Assembly: GCA_030377865.1 (NCBI GenBank)
Contig: JAUCGA010000005.1
Coordinates: forward strand, 1-64,000
Direction: 5' to 3'
From: Anaerolineales bacterium HSG25
GTDB lineage: Bacteria; Chloroflexota; Anaerolineae; 4572-78; J111
Length of the DNA stretch: 64,000 nt
Shown here: piece after piece, positions 52,590-60,767 of the stretch
Position numbering within the stretch: position 1 is the stretch's first letter
Layout of the letters: every line of letters begins with the position of its first letter
The notes under the pieces: generated by a model
The model's input: only the letters and a program-made list of their open reading frames with translations
Databases searched by the model: none
What the model was told of the DNA's origin: nothing
Made by a program: the position numbers and the translations under genes

Positions 52590-53054
52590 GTGACAAAATC
52601 AATAAAACTAACCGAAGCCGATTTAGCCATCATCCGCATCTTACAACAAGATGGACGCAGAGCCTATGCCGACATTGCGGCAGAGATTGGGCTTGCACCT
52701 TCGACGGTACAACAGCGAGCCAATCGACTGATTAACGCTGGAGTCATCAAAATCACCGCTCTCGTCGATCCAATGGTGGTTGGTATTTCGGTGATGGGTC
52801 TGCTGTCGGTTAAGGTTGACAGCAAATACCTGCTTGACGCGGCCAAAGCTATCGGCGAGTTTAATGAGGTTGATTATGTGGTCATCTGTACTGGGTCATA
52901 CAATCTACTTGTCGAGATTGCTTGTCAGGATAATGACGCAGTTCTACGATTTATATCGAACGAATTAGCCCAAGTTGAGGGAGTACGTGATGTGGAAACC
53001 TCACTCTATTTACGAATCGTTAAGGATACAGACCAATGGATTGGCCCGAGTTGA
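52590..53054 (+). CDS. Lrp/AsnC-family transcriptional regulator
   Basis: The 154-aa protein has an N-terminal winged helix (DLAIIRILQQDGRRAYADIA then GLAPSTVQQRANRL) and a C-terminal RAM/AsnC ligand domain (VMGLLSVKVDSKYLLDAAKA to the end). Such regulators bind amino acids and control adjacent catabolic genes. GTG 52590 is 4 nt after GGAGGT, a little close. It lies upstream of the aminotransferase and FAD oxidoreductase genes, which are its likely targets. Confidence 0.9.
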   Translation: MTKSIKLTEADLAIIRILQQDGRRAYADIAAEIGLAPSTVQQRANRLINAGVIKITALVDPMVVGISVMGLLSVKVDSKYLLDAAKAIGEFNEVDYVVICTGSYNLLVEIACQDNDAVLRFISNELAQVEGVRDVETSLYLRIVKDTDQWIGPS

Positions 53055-53078
53055 AACCCATTTCGTGTTGTGTAAATC

Positions 53079-53110
53079 ACCTCCGAGGAGAAGAACACAC
53101 CTCGGAGGTG
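53079..53110. repeat. P-type palindrome
   Basis: CACCTCCGAGGAG and CACCTCGGAGGTG form a hairpin between the Lrp and aminotransferase genes, akin to the uvrA internal copy. Confidence 0.75.
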
Positions 53111-53193
53111 GTGCGTGACACAGACAATCTAAAATCGGCAATTGTAAATCTAAAATCCAAAAATCGGCAATCGCAAATCAAAGGAGTAATACC

Positions 53194-54504
53194 ATGCCAC
53201 AATTAGGCGAAAAATCATTAGCATTTTATGAACGAGCGAAAAAAGTCATGCCCGGTGGGGTTAGTTCCAACTACCGCTATTATGGAGAGGAGGAAACCCC
53301 CGTCGTTGAGCGAGCCAAAGGTGGTCACATTTATGACTTTGACGGCAAACGATATATTGACTATCGACTCGGTTGGGGGCCGATTATTTTAGGCCATGCC
53401 CACGATTTTGTGAATGAGCGAGTTACAGAGGCAATTCAGTATGGTCTGAGCTTTGCCGGAACCCAAAAATATGAGGTTAGTGTCGCTGAACGCATGATTG
53501 ACCTCTGCCCGGGGGTAGAGATGGTGCGCTTTAGCAACACCGGCTCCGAGGCGACTATGCATGCCATGCGGTTAGCCCGCGGTTACACGGGGCGCGATCT
53601 CATCCTAAAATTTGAAGGCTCTTACCACGGCGCGCACGACTCTGTGCTGTGGTCGACTCCCGGTTTGCCGGTCACGCCCTTAAACGAGCGCAACCATCCT
53701 GTTCCTAATAAAATCGGTACCGGTATCCCCGACCTTATGAGCGAACTTATGGTTATGTGTCGCTGGAACGACGTAGAGATGTTGGGTGAAATATTAGAAG
53801 AAAAGGGGGAACAGATTGCGGGCATTATCATCGAGCCGGTGTTGGGCAACAGTATGGCGCTCACCCCACATCCTGATTACTTTCAATTTTTGCGAGGCCA
53901 GTGCGATAAATACGGTATCGTGTTAATTTATGATGAGGTCAAAACCGGTTTCCGCATTGCTCCGGGTGGAGCAGGCGAATATTTTGGCGTTCTACCCGAC
54001 CTATCGACGTTTGCCAAAGCGATGGGCAACGGGTATCCTATAGCCGCCATTGGGGGTAAAAAAGATATTATGATGCACCTGATGCCCGGAAAAGTCTTTC
54101 AGGGTGGCACATATTCAGGCAACGTGGTTTCCACTGCCGCGGCTGATGCCACGCTGGAGCGGATTCAATCGGGCGAAGTGTTTGTCCAACTCAACAAAAT
54201 TGGGGGCATACTGATGGATGGTATCAGCGAAATTCTGACCCGTTACGACATCGCCCACCATCTGCATGGCACACCGGCCATGTTCGGTATAACCTTATCT
54301 GAGCAAAAACCCCACAACTGGCGCGAACTAAACGAAATGTGCAACATTGAATTATACTCTGATATTATCTCGCACATGATTGACAACGGTGTAATGCCCG
54401 AAGATGAAGGCGAGCCGTGGTTCTTATGTGCCGACCATACCGAGGCCGATGCGGCTGAATCATTACAAAAATTTGAAGACGGAGTCAAAGAAGCCCTTAA
54501 GTAG
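53194..54504 (+). CDS. Class III PLP-dependent aminotransferase (HemL-like)
   Basis: The 436-aa enzyme resembles glutamate-1-semialdehyde aminomutase and related omega-aminotransferases. It has VMPGGVSSNYR near 20, FSNTGSEATMHAMRLAR near 115, YHGAHD, the cofactor Asp in LIYDEVKTGFR near 245 and the Schiff-base Lys in FAKAMGNGYP near 275, plus a GGTYSGN loop. The context argues against haem synthesis: an Lrp regulator precedes it and a PuuB-like oxidase follows, which suggests amine or amino-acid breakdown. Family members of this type are often annotated as aspartate aminotransferase family. Substrate uncertain. Confidence 0.88.
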   Translation: MPQLGEKSLAFYERAKKVMPGGVSSNYRYYGEEETPVVERAKGGHIYDFDGKRYIDYRLGWGPIILGHAHDFVNERVTEAIQYGLSFAGTQKYEVSVAERMIDLCPGVEMVRFSNTGSEATMHAMRLARGYTGRDLILKFEGSYHGAHDSVLWSTPGLPVTPLNERNHPVPNKIGTGIPDLMSELMVMCRWNDVEMLGEILEEKGEQIAGIIIEPVLGNSMALTPHPDYFQFLRGQCDKYGIVLIYDEVKTGFRIAPGGAGEYFGVLPDLSTFAKAMGNGYPIAAIGGKKDIMMHLMPGKVFQGGTYSGNVVSTAAADATLERIQSGEVFVQLNKIGGILMDGISEILTRYDIAHHLHGTPAMFGITLSEQKPHNWRELNEMCNIELYSDIISHMIDNGVMPEDEGEPWFLCADHTEADAAESLQKFEDGVKEALK

Positions 54505-54566
54505 GAAGTAAGGGAACAGGAAATAGGGAGTAAGGAAGCAGGAAGTAGGAAGTAAGTAAGAAAGTA

Positions 54567-54664
54567 TAGATGTTCAGATAAACATTTTCAGTTGTTACCT
54601 TCCCGCAAGTTTTGAACTTGCGGGAAGGTTGGTCTTGAATTGAAAATCATTATCTGAAAGACTG
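54567..54664 (-). mobile_element. B-type MITE, copy 2 (98 bp, TA duplication)
   Basis: TAGATGTTCAGATAAACATT begins and TATCTGAAAGACTG ends the element, with TA at 54565-54566 and 54665-54666. The hairpin CTTCCCGCAAGTTT is central. A separate palindrome GGAGCGCTGGCTTC/GAAGCCGGCGCTCC is at 54772-54817. Confidence 0.87.
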
Positions 54665-54882
54665 TAGGAAATATAGTCCTCCAGAAAAATTTCAAACTGT
54701 GTGGTTGACCATCTGCAAGGTCGATTTTCCGGTTATCCGCACAGGTCGGAAATTTTGGACGAGACTCTAAAGGAGCGCTGGCTTCCAGCCAGCATGCTGG
54801 CTAGAAGCCGGCGCTCCCAGTAAAACATGCAACTTATTTAATTCCAATTTCTACTCCACTCCCTACTCCCCCATATATAACC

Positions 54883-56160
54883 ATGAAACTTACCCCATTT
54901 TGGACAGACAATTTCCCTCGTCCGGCTGACATGCCCACCTCGGTACTGCCGGAACAAGTTGAGGTGGCGATTATCGGCGGTGGATACACGGGGCTTTCCG
55001 CGGCTCGAACTTTCGCCAAATCAGGTGCAACTGTAGCTGTGTTAGAACAAAATCAGATTGGTTCGGGTGCAAGTTCGATGAACGGTGGTCTGGTATTGAC
55101 CGGCCTCAAAGAAGGTGGCCCCGATCTGGTAAAACATTATGGCCCCGAACTTGGTCGTGAATTATGGGAGGCCTCAATTGAGGCGGTGCATACGGTTCAG
55201 CGGACAGTCGAAGAGGAACAGATTGATTGCCACCTGACCATGAACGGTGGCATGATGGTGGCCTACAAGCCAAAGCACTATGATGCCTTAGCCCGTAGCC
55301 GAGATTGGACAGCCCGCGAACTCGATTATCATGAAGAAGTTCTCATTCCGGCTGATAAAATGCGTGACCATCTCGGTTCGGATGCCTTTTTTGGTGGATT
55401 ATTAGATCGAATAGGTGGTGGATTACATCCGGCCAAATACGTGTACGGCATGGCTAAAGGTGCGGCGAAAGCTGGAGCCATGTTGTGCGAGCAGACTCAG
55501 GTACAAAGGGTCAACCGTATCGAGGGCAGTACCGACTTTACTATTTTGACCAGCCAAGGTGAACTCAGAGCGAGTCAGGTACTTGTCGCCACCAACGGCT
55601 ATACTGATACCGCCATCAAAGGCATGAAACGCCGAGTTTTTCCGGTGGGGAGCTACATGATCGCCACGCCACCAGTGTCACCAGCCTTGCAACAAGAACT
55701 CAGTCCGCAAGGCCATGTCTTTTACGACACCAAAAACTTCCTCAACTATTTTCAGCTTACCCATGATGGCCGAGTAGCACTTGGCGGACGCAACGACCTG
55801 TCCACCGACCTTGATTTGGTCGAAAGCGCGACCAATTTACGTACAGCTATGACTCGTATCTTTCCCCAAGCCCGCAATTTGCCCATCACCCACAGTTGGA
55901 GCGGCAAACTCGGCATCACTTTTGACCTCATGCCCCACATCGGCCAAATCGAAGGGGTTTATTATGCCTTTGGCTATTGTGGACATGGAGTCACCATCGC
56001 CACCTATTTGGGGCAACAGGTCGCCAAGCTGATGACCGGTCAAATCACACGTAGTCCCTTTGTAGAGGTGCATCATCCGACCTACTTCTTTTATCGAGAT
56101 AAACCGTGGTTTTTACCCCTTGCCGCGGCCTTCTATCGAGTCCTAGATAGATTGACCTAG
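54883..56160 (+). CDS. FAD-dependent amine oxidoreductase (DAO family, PuuB-like)
   Basis: The 425-aa protein has the dinucleotide-binding motif IIGGGYTGLSAARTFAKSG near residue 30, the ATG/second FAD contact VLVATNGYTD near 235 and the GYCGHGVT C-terminal flavin motif near 365. It resembles gamma-glutamylputrescine oxidase and related enzymes that oxidise secondary amines. A hydrophobic C-terminal tail with aromatic residues may touch the membrane. It probably works with the adjacent aminotransferase. No ribosome site precedes ATG 54883. Confidence 0.88.
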   Translation: MKLTPFWTDNFPRPADMPTSVLPEQVEVAIIGGGYTGLSAARTFAKSGATVAVLEQNQIGSGASSMNGGLVLTGLKEGGPDLVKHYGPELGRELWEASIEAVHTVQRTVEEEQIDCHLTMNGGMMVAYKPKHYDALARSRDWTARELDYHEEVLIPADKMRDHLGSDAFFGGLLDRIGGGLHPAKYVYGMAKGAAKAGAMLCEQTQVQRVNRIEGSTDFTILTSQGELRASQVLVATNGYTDTAIKGMKRRVFPVGSYMIATPPVSPALQQELSPQGHVFYDTKNFLNYFQLTHDGRVALGGRNDLSTDLDLVESATNLRTAMTRIFPQARNLPITHSWSGKLGITFDLMPHIGQIEGVYYAFGYCGHGVTIATYLGQQVAKLMTGQITRSPFVEVHHPTYFFYRDKPWFLPLAAAFYRVLDRLT

Positions 56161-56203
56161 GAAGCCGACGCGCCGACTGCACACGTTAATTAATACTCAT
56201 TTC

Positions 56204-56378
56204 TTAAGGTAGTGTCAAAAAAATAAATCTCCCAAAATAGGGTGAGAATAAATCCTCACCCTAAAAGCTTAAGACCGCTAAAGCGGCCTAAATAGCTGGC
56301 TTCAGCCTGCTTTAGCTATTAGCATCGGGATTTATTCCGATGCGTTTTGGGAGATTTTAAAAGTTGAAACTGCCTTAA
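56204..56378. repeat. G-type element, copy 3, with M repeat inside
   Basis: The ends TTAAGGTAGTGTCAAAAA and AAAAGTTGAAACTGCCTTAA are inverted, reinforced by ATCTCCCAAAA and TTTTGGGAGAT. The core shares TAGCTGGCTTCAGCCTGC and CGGGATTTATTCCGATGC with 42705-42835. Confidence 0.78.
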
Positions 56379-56402
56379 CACGTTGTCAAAACCGTTTGTC
56401 TT

Positions 56403-56444
56403 AAGCCCACAGCCTCATGTATAATGAGGTTGTGGGCTTTATTT
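56403..56444 (+). terminator. Hairpin with TATAAT in its loop
   Basis: AAGCCCACA (56403-56411) pairs with TGTGGGCTT (56431-56439) and CCTC with GAGG inside, followed by TATTT. The loop carries TATAAT (56420-56425), so terminator and promoter readings overlap. The TPR gene starts at 56466. Confidence 0.6.
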
Positions 56445-56465
56445 GTATAACCTGTTGATAATCTT

Positions 56466-58871
56466 ATGTCCAAATCACTCGAACATACCCCCTCAACCTT
56501 AGTCCAATTAGCGACTCATTACCAAAATCTAACGATCAAGCTAAGTCAGCAAAACCCTTTAGCACCCGCAGACTTGCTTGACTGTCTGTTGACCCGTGAC
56601 AAGATCAATAATCTGACCGACAGTTCTCATCAAACCAATAGCGAAACAATCCGCATGGTTGCGGAGAGCGACAAATTGCTCAAAACTTTGGCAAAACCGA
56701 TGGATGAACTGGATGAGTTGAACGACTGGCAGGTTAGTTTGGGACGCTCAACAGAGGCATGGTGGTGGCATATCTCACCGCCTCCGCCACCTGTTCAGCT
56801 TAACGTGTTTGAGCGGTACGATTGGGTGACCACCAGTGGTAATGTGATTGTCATGACCCTTATTATCGCCCTTTTGCTCGATATTGCCCCTCGGTTTTGG
56901 CAAGGAGGGGCTGATACATCCGGCACCTTAGCCATTGTCATGCAAACCGTGTTGACTATGATTACCGCCGGAGGGATTTTGACCAAAACAGGAGCCGAAG
57001 TGTTGGAGCGAGCCTTTACTCACATCAACCTACCGCGCCACACGTGGCAGGGGGTGCGGTTGGGGTTAGCCGTTTTTATGTTGACGTTGCTACTCGGTTT
57101 TCGGGTAGTTGGTTTGCCCCGTTTAGCCAATTACTACTATCATTCTGGGGTTATTTACCAATCCCCCGATGAGCCAAACCTCATGCTGGCCGAACAGCGC
57201 TATCGGCGTGCCTTGGCCCTTAATACCGACAGCAACGCCCTTTTGGTGAGTAAAACCAACTACAAGTTAGGGCAGTTGTACGAAATTTTGCAAGATATTT
57301 CTAAGGCTCGTACCGCCTATCAGTTGGCTGTTTTAGGTAATTATCCACCGGCCTATAACAACTTAGCCCATTTAGAAATTGAGCAGAAAAAATATAAGGC
57401 CGCGGTTAATCTGTTGTTTCAGGGCATGGAAAAAGCTCGTATTGATCCTGACCTATTACAGGATGGTCAGAAGCAAACCGATTTGCTGTATGAGATGCAC
57501 AAAAACTTAGGCCGAGCCAGATTTTTTCAGCAACGGTATAGTCAGGCCGTGGCTGAGTTACAGGCGGCCATTAGTTTAAAGCCAGAAGATGCCTCAGCCT
57601 ACTGCATGTTGGCTCAGGTGATGGAGGAGCAGGAGAAAACAGCCGGTGAGCCAATGAACCTAGAGACATGGCAACAGTGGGAATTCTGTCGGCAATATGT
57701 GACTCCCGGTAGCGACCCCAATGCTGATGACTGGATTTACGAGGCTCAGCAACGTACTGCCCCACTTTTAACCAGCACTACCGTTATCACGGTTGATGGT
57801 GCGGTCGTCACCGCAACAATGGTTTTGAGCAATGCAGAAGCAACGAGTGAACGAGTGGCGACTGATGATTATGATGGCCTAAATTTACTGTTAGCCGCGC
57901 AAGGGGAAGTCTTGCTGAAACGGCAGGGCTGGCTCGACTATCATCCCGTTTCGGCGGGTACAGTGCTTCATCATGGCGACCAACTACAACTAGCCGACAC
58001 AACTCAAGCGATTGTGTTATGTGACAATCTCAAGGCTTGGCCCGTTCCGCCGGGAGCGATTTCGGGCTTGGCAAATGGGTGTGAACAAAGCCAGAAGCCG
58101 TTGCTAAGAACACCAGAAATCAGCCGAGCCACCTATCTGGAGCATGAGGCCAATCAGCCCTATATTATCAGCCCCCGAGCCACACAACTATTAACCGATA
58201 GCCCCCAACTACACTGGAATCCGGTCTCAAATACGACCCATTACACGGTCAGTCTTATTGCTGACGAGGCGGTAACATGGCAAGCCGTTGTTACCCAACC
58301 ATCGGCTCAATATGACGGAGACCCCCTAGAATCGGGGGGGAGCTATATGGTCATGGTCGAAACGGACAACATGTTGACCAGTACAAGCCTGCAACCTGTT
58401 CCTCTTGACACGATTGGGTTTCAGCGAGTTGATGAGGAGACGGCCAAACAGATTGAGAAAGAGCTTGCTAGTTTGGCTGTGTCGGACGAGGTAAAACCGT
58501 TGGCCTCAGCCTATATTTACCGCTCGCATGGTCTATTTGCCGAATCAATTGAGATTTTGCATCCTTTAGCTATGTCCCATGAACGGCCCTTGCTCCACCT
58601 GCTTTTAGCTGATTTATACCATCAGGTAGGCTTGTTTGATTTAGTCACCGCTTCATACCAAACCGCCCTTACATTGGCCGAGACGCAGGGTGACATCGAA
58701 GGGCAGGCGTTGGTTCATCTTGGTTTAGCCGAGCTTTATCAACAGACTAACCGCACTGTCCTCGCAGTTGACCGCTTAAATCGAGCTATGGGTATCTATC
58801 AAACCTTAGGTGACGAACATCAGCAACAGTTAATTGAGCAAACCTTAATACAGTTGCAACGGGGGGAGTAA
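56466..58871 (+). CDS. Membrane-anchored TPR protein with FecR-like middle domain
   Basis: The 801-aa protein has a cytoplasmic N terminus (about 1-125), three membrane helices (about 130-215), TPR units from about 235 to 390 (AEQRYRRALALNTDS, KTAYQLAVLGNYPPAY, YSQAVAELQAAISLKPE), a FecR-like beta segment near 480-545 (GEVLLKRQGWLDYHPVSAGT), a fibronectin-type or carbohydrate-like stretch near 570-640 and a second TPR group at the end. It probably serves as a scaffold with most of its mass outside the membrane. No enzymatic motif was found. Confidence 0.8.
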   Translation: MSKSLEHTPSTLVQLATHYQNLTIKLSQQNPLAPADLLDCLLTRDKINNLTDSSHQTNSETIRMVAESDKLLKTLAKPMDELDELNDWQVSLGRSTEAWWWHISPPPPPVQLNVFERYDWVTTSGNVIVMTLIIALLLDIAPRFWQGGADTSGTLAIVMQTVLTMITAGGILTKTGAEVLERAFTHINLPRHTWQGVRLGLAVFMLTLLLGFRVVGLPRLANYYYHSGVIYQSPDEPNLMLAEQRYRRALALNTDSNALLVSKTNYKLGQLYEILQDISKARTAYQLAVLGNYPPAYNNLAHLEIEQKKYKAAVNLLFQGMEKARIDPDLLQDGQKQTDLLYEMHKNLGRARFFQQRYSQAVAELQAAISLKPEDASAYCMLAQVMEEQEKTAGEPMNLETWQQWEFCRQYVTPGSDPNADDWIYEAQQRTAPLLTSTTVITVDGAVVTATMVLSNAEATSERVATDDYDGLNLLLAAQGEVLLKRQGWLDYHPVSAGTVLHHGDQLQLADTTQAIVLCDNLKAWPVPPGAISGLANGCEQSQKPLLRTPEISRATYLEHEANQPYIISPRATQLLTDSPQLHWNPVSNTTHYTVSLIADEAVTWQAVVTQPSAQYDGDPLESGGSYMVMVETDNMLTSTSLQPVPLDTIGFQRVDEETAKQIEKELASLAVSDEVKPLASAYIYRSHGLFAESIEILHPLAMSHERPLLHLLLADLYHQVGLFDLVTASYQTALTLAETQGDIEGQALVHLGLAELYQQTNRTVLAVDRLNRAMGIYQTLGDEHQQQLIEQTLIQLQRGE

Positions 58872-58996
58872 GGACTTTCCAACGTTTTGTCGGGAGAATG
58901 GTTCAATCTTAAAGATTGAACCATTCTGGGGTGCCATAGAACCTTAATTCCAATCTAAAACAGCTTGTAAAACACAACAAAAATGAGATCATTACC

Positions 58997-59782
58997 GTGA
59001 AAAAAATAGTTTTTTACCTGTTATTTATAATACTAACCACAGGTTGTCAAGAGGGAGTCTCTCTTGTTAGCCAACCAACGGCTACGGCGACAGCCATGCC
59101 AACCAACACCGTTACGGCTACCCATACTCCGACCGCAACCGCCACATCAAGCCCAACGCCGACCCCAACCAAAACCAAAACAGCTACAGCTACAGCGACG
59201 GCTACTGCTACGGATACTCGTACTCCGACTGCGACCAAGACCCCCACTCCGACTCAAACGCCTATTCCTGACACCCCTACTCCTACCGAAACCGCTTTAC
59301 CGACAGATACACCTACTCCATACACTCCTACCCCCACCGAAACGCCTATCCCCGAAATTGATTTTCGAATTGCCTCTTGGCGCTTATGGCCACTGGCTCT
59401 AAATAGTGGTTGTTCCAAAGGCATGCACACTATTTTTATCACCATTTTAGATGTTAATGGCAATCCACTGAGCGATATAGTCGTTGGCGACAGTTGGAAC
59501 AACGTTGAGACGGTCAGTGGGGCTAAAGGGCCGGGTAAAGCCGAAATTGACCTGTACGCCAACACTATGGAGATGATGATTAAGCGCAATACCAACGGTG
59601 AGCCATATACCAGCGAAATCAGTTTTCCCTTTAGCTCCTATATGACCACCATCCCCAATGAGTTGATGATTGAGGCCGGATACTGCTCTAACGAGTTGGA
59701 GTGTCAATGGAAGCGGGAAAATGAATCGTACTACTGCGGGGGACATTACTCATGGGAAGTGATTTTTCAGAAGACACATTAA
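58997..59782 (+). CDS. Lipoprotein with long Thr/Pro linker
   Basis: The 261-aa protein has a lipoprotein signal ([17 protein letters not shown], Cys 17), about 100 residues of TPTPT/TATAT-type linker, and a folded C-terminal domain of about 135 residues containing five Cys and a beta-rich [11 protein letters not shown]-like opening. The linker is low in complexity and its reverse-strand frames are artefacts. The domain is of a kind often seen at the end of Chloroflexota surface lipoproteins; its function is unknown to me. The stop TAA runs into an O-like end (TAAGGAATGAG). Confidence 0.82.
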   Translation: MKKIVFYLLFIILTTGCQEGVSLVSQPTATATAMPTNTVTATHTPTATATSSPTPTPTKTKTATATATATATDTRTPTATKTPTPTQTPIPDTPTPTETALPTDTPTPYTPTPTETPIPEIDFRIASWRLWPLALNSGCSKGMHTIFITILDVNGNPLSDIVVGDSWNNVETVSGAKGPGKAEIDLYANTMEMMIKRNTNGEPYTSEISFPFSSYMTTIPNELMIEAGYCSNELECQWKRENESYYCGGHYSWEVIFQKTH

Positions 59783-59843
59783 GGAATGAGTCCTAAATAA
59801 GTTGAGCGTCTAAAGGTGTAGTGAGGCATCGGGATTTATTTCG

Positions 59844-60148
59844 ATGCCTCAGTTAGATTGGGGTGAAGGACTTAAGTGGAGTAATGCTCTAGCCGATGGT
59901 GATTGCGGCCTTACAGATAGCTCTAGTGCCGGTGACTGGCGGTTGCCCAACCGTTTTGAGCTTGAGAGTTTGGTTCATCTTGGTTATTCTTATCCGTACC
60001 CAACACCGCGGGTACGGGACAATGGACCGAAGGTAATCCCTTCAGTAGCGTCCAGTCGGACTACTACTGGTCGAGCAGTACCCTCGCCGATTTCACGGTC
60101 TCCGCTTGGTGCGTGTTTATGAGCGATGGCGGTGTACAGCTACAATAA
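59844..60148 (+). pseudogene. DUF1566 (Lcl) domain fragment with frameshift
   Basis: The first frame gives LDWGEGLKWSNALADGDC and SAGDWRLPNRFELESLVH, the hallmark of DUF1566. Near base 60008 the homology moves to another frame, GTGQWTEGNPFSSVQSDYYW then SSSTLADFTVSAWCVFMS, ending in TAA at 60146-60148. A secretion signal and the N-terminal part are missing. This is a truncated and frameshifted remnant of a secreted protein. Confidence 0.8.
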
Positions 60149-60166
60149 GAGTAGCGACAACTAAAC

Positions 60167-60257
60167 GTAAATATTCAGTGAATTCGCCAGAAAGAGTGTC
60201 AGAAACCCGATTTCTTAAAGAAATCGGGTTTCTAGGGCTACTTTACTGAACTTTTAC
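60167..60257 (+). mobile_element. A-type MITE, copy 5 (91 bp)
   Basis: AACTAAAC is duplicated at 60159-60166 and 60258-60265. The next stretch, 60266-60499, shows no gene or repeat that I can name. Confidence 0.93.
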
Positions 60258-60500
60258 AACTAAACTACTTATGATTGATAGGACATTTTGCTTATGGACA
60301 GAACTGCTGTAGTTTGATACGGTTAACGCATCAGTATTCGGTTGTTTTAGAAACAGACCTTTCCTTTTTAACAACTCCTCTTTAGCATTTACCAGACCTA
60401 GTTAAAAACTCCTCCTACTAGGGTAATCCAAACCACCAGGAATCTTAATTTAATACGTGATAGATGCAATTAAGTATAATAATCGCATCTATCAATAATA

Positions 60501-60637
60501 GACTTGTTCGGCAATAACTTATTATCGTATAAAAGTTCAAATTTGAGGTCTACGGAGTGCAAAAACTTCTTGCTTTTGCATGTTTATCTCCGGCAAAAGC
60601 AAGAAGCTTTTGCACTCCTTTATTCCCGAACAACTCT
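60501..60637 (-). mobile_element. E-type MITE, full copy (TA duplication)
   Basis: GACTTGTTCGGCAATAA and TTATTCCCGAACAACTC are the ends, with TA at 60499-60500 and 60638-60639. The hairpin AAAACTTCTTGCTTTTGC is central. A weak hairpin AACACAG/CTGTGTT followed by a T tract (about 60678-60720) separates it from the next gene. Confidence 0.85.
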
Positions 60638-60767
60638 AATACCATTTGTCGGTATTAGCTATTTAACATTTGGATATAACACAGTTATCACCAACTTTTG
60701 AGGCTGTGTTTTATTTTTTTACCCCTTATATCAACCTAATCTATCACAATAAAATAGGAGTAATTCC

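Noticed and set aside
52354-52593. Open frame of 79 codons before the Lrp gene
   Set aside because: It starts in an inverted repeat, crosses the Lrp promoter and has no recognisable protein features.
53194-54504. hemL (glutamate-1-semialdehyde aminomutase) as firm assignment
   Set aside because: The sequence is class III and HemL-like, but the Lrp regulator and PuuB-like oxidase beside it point to catabolism, so no symbol is given.
59047-59595. Reverse- and alternate-frame open frames over the lipoprotein linker
   Set aside because: Low-complexity Thr/Pro codons give open frames in other phases; only the plus frame has a signal peptide and folded domain.
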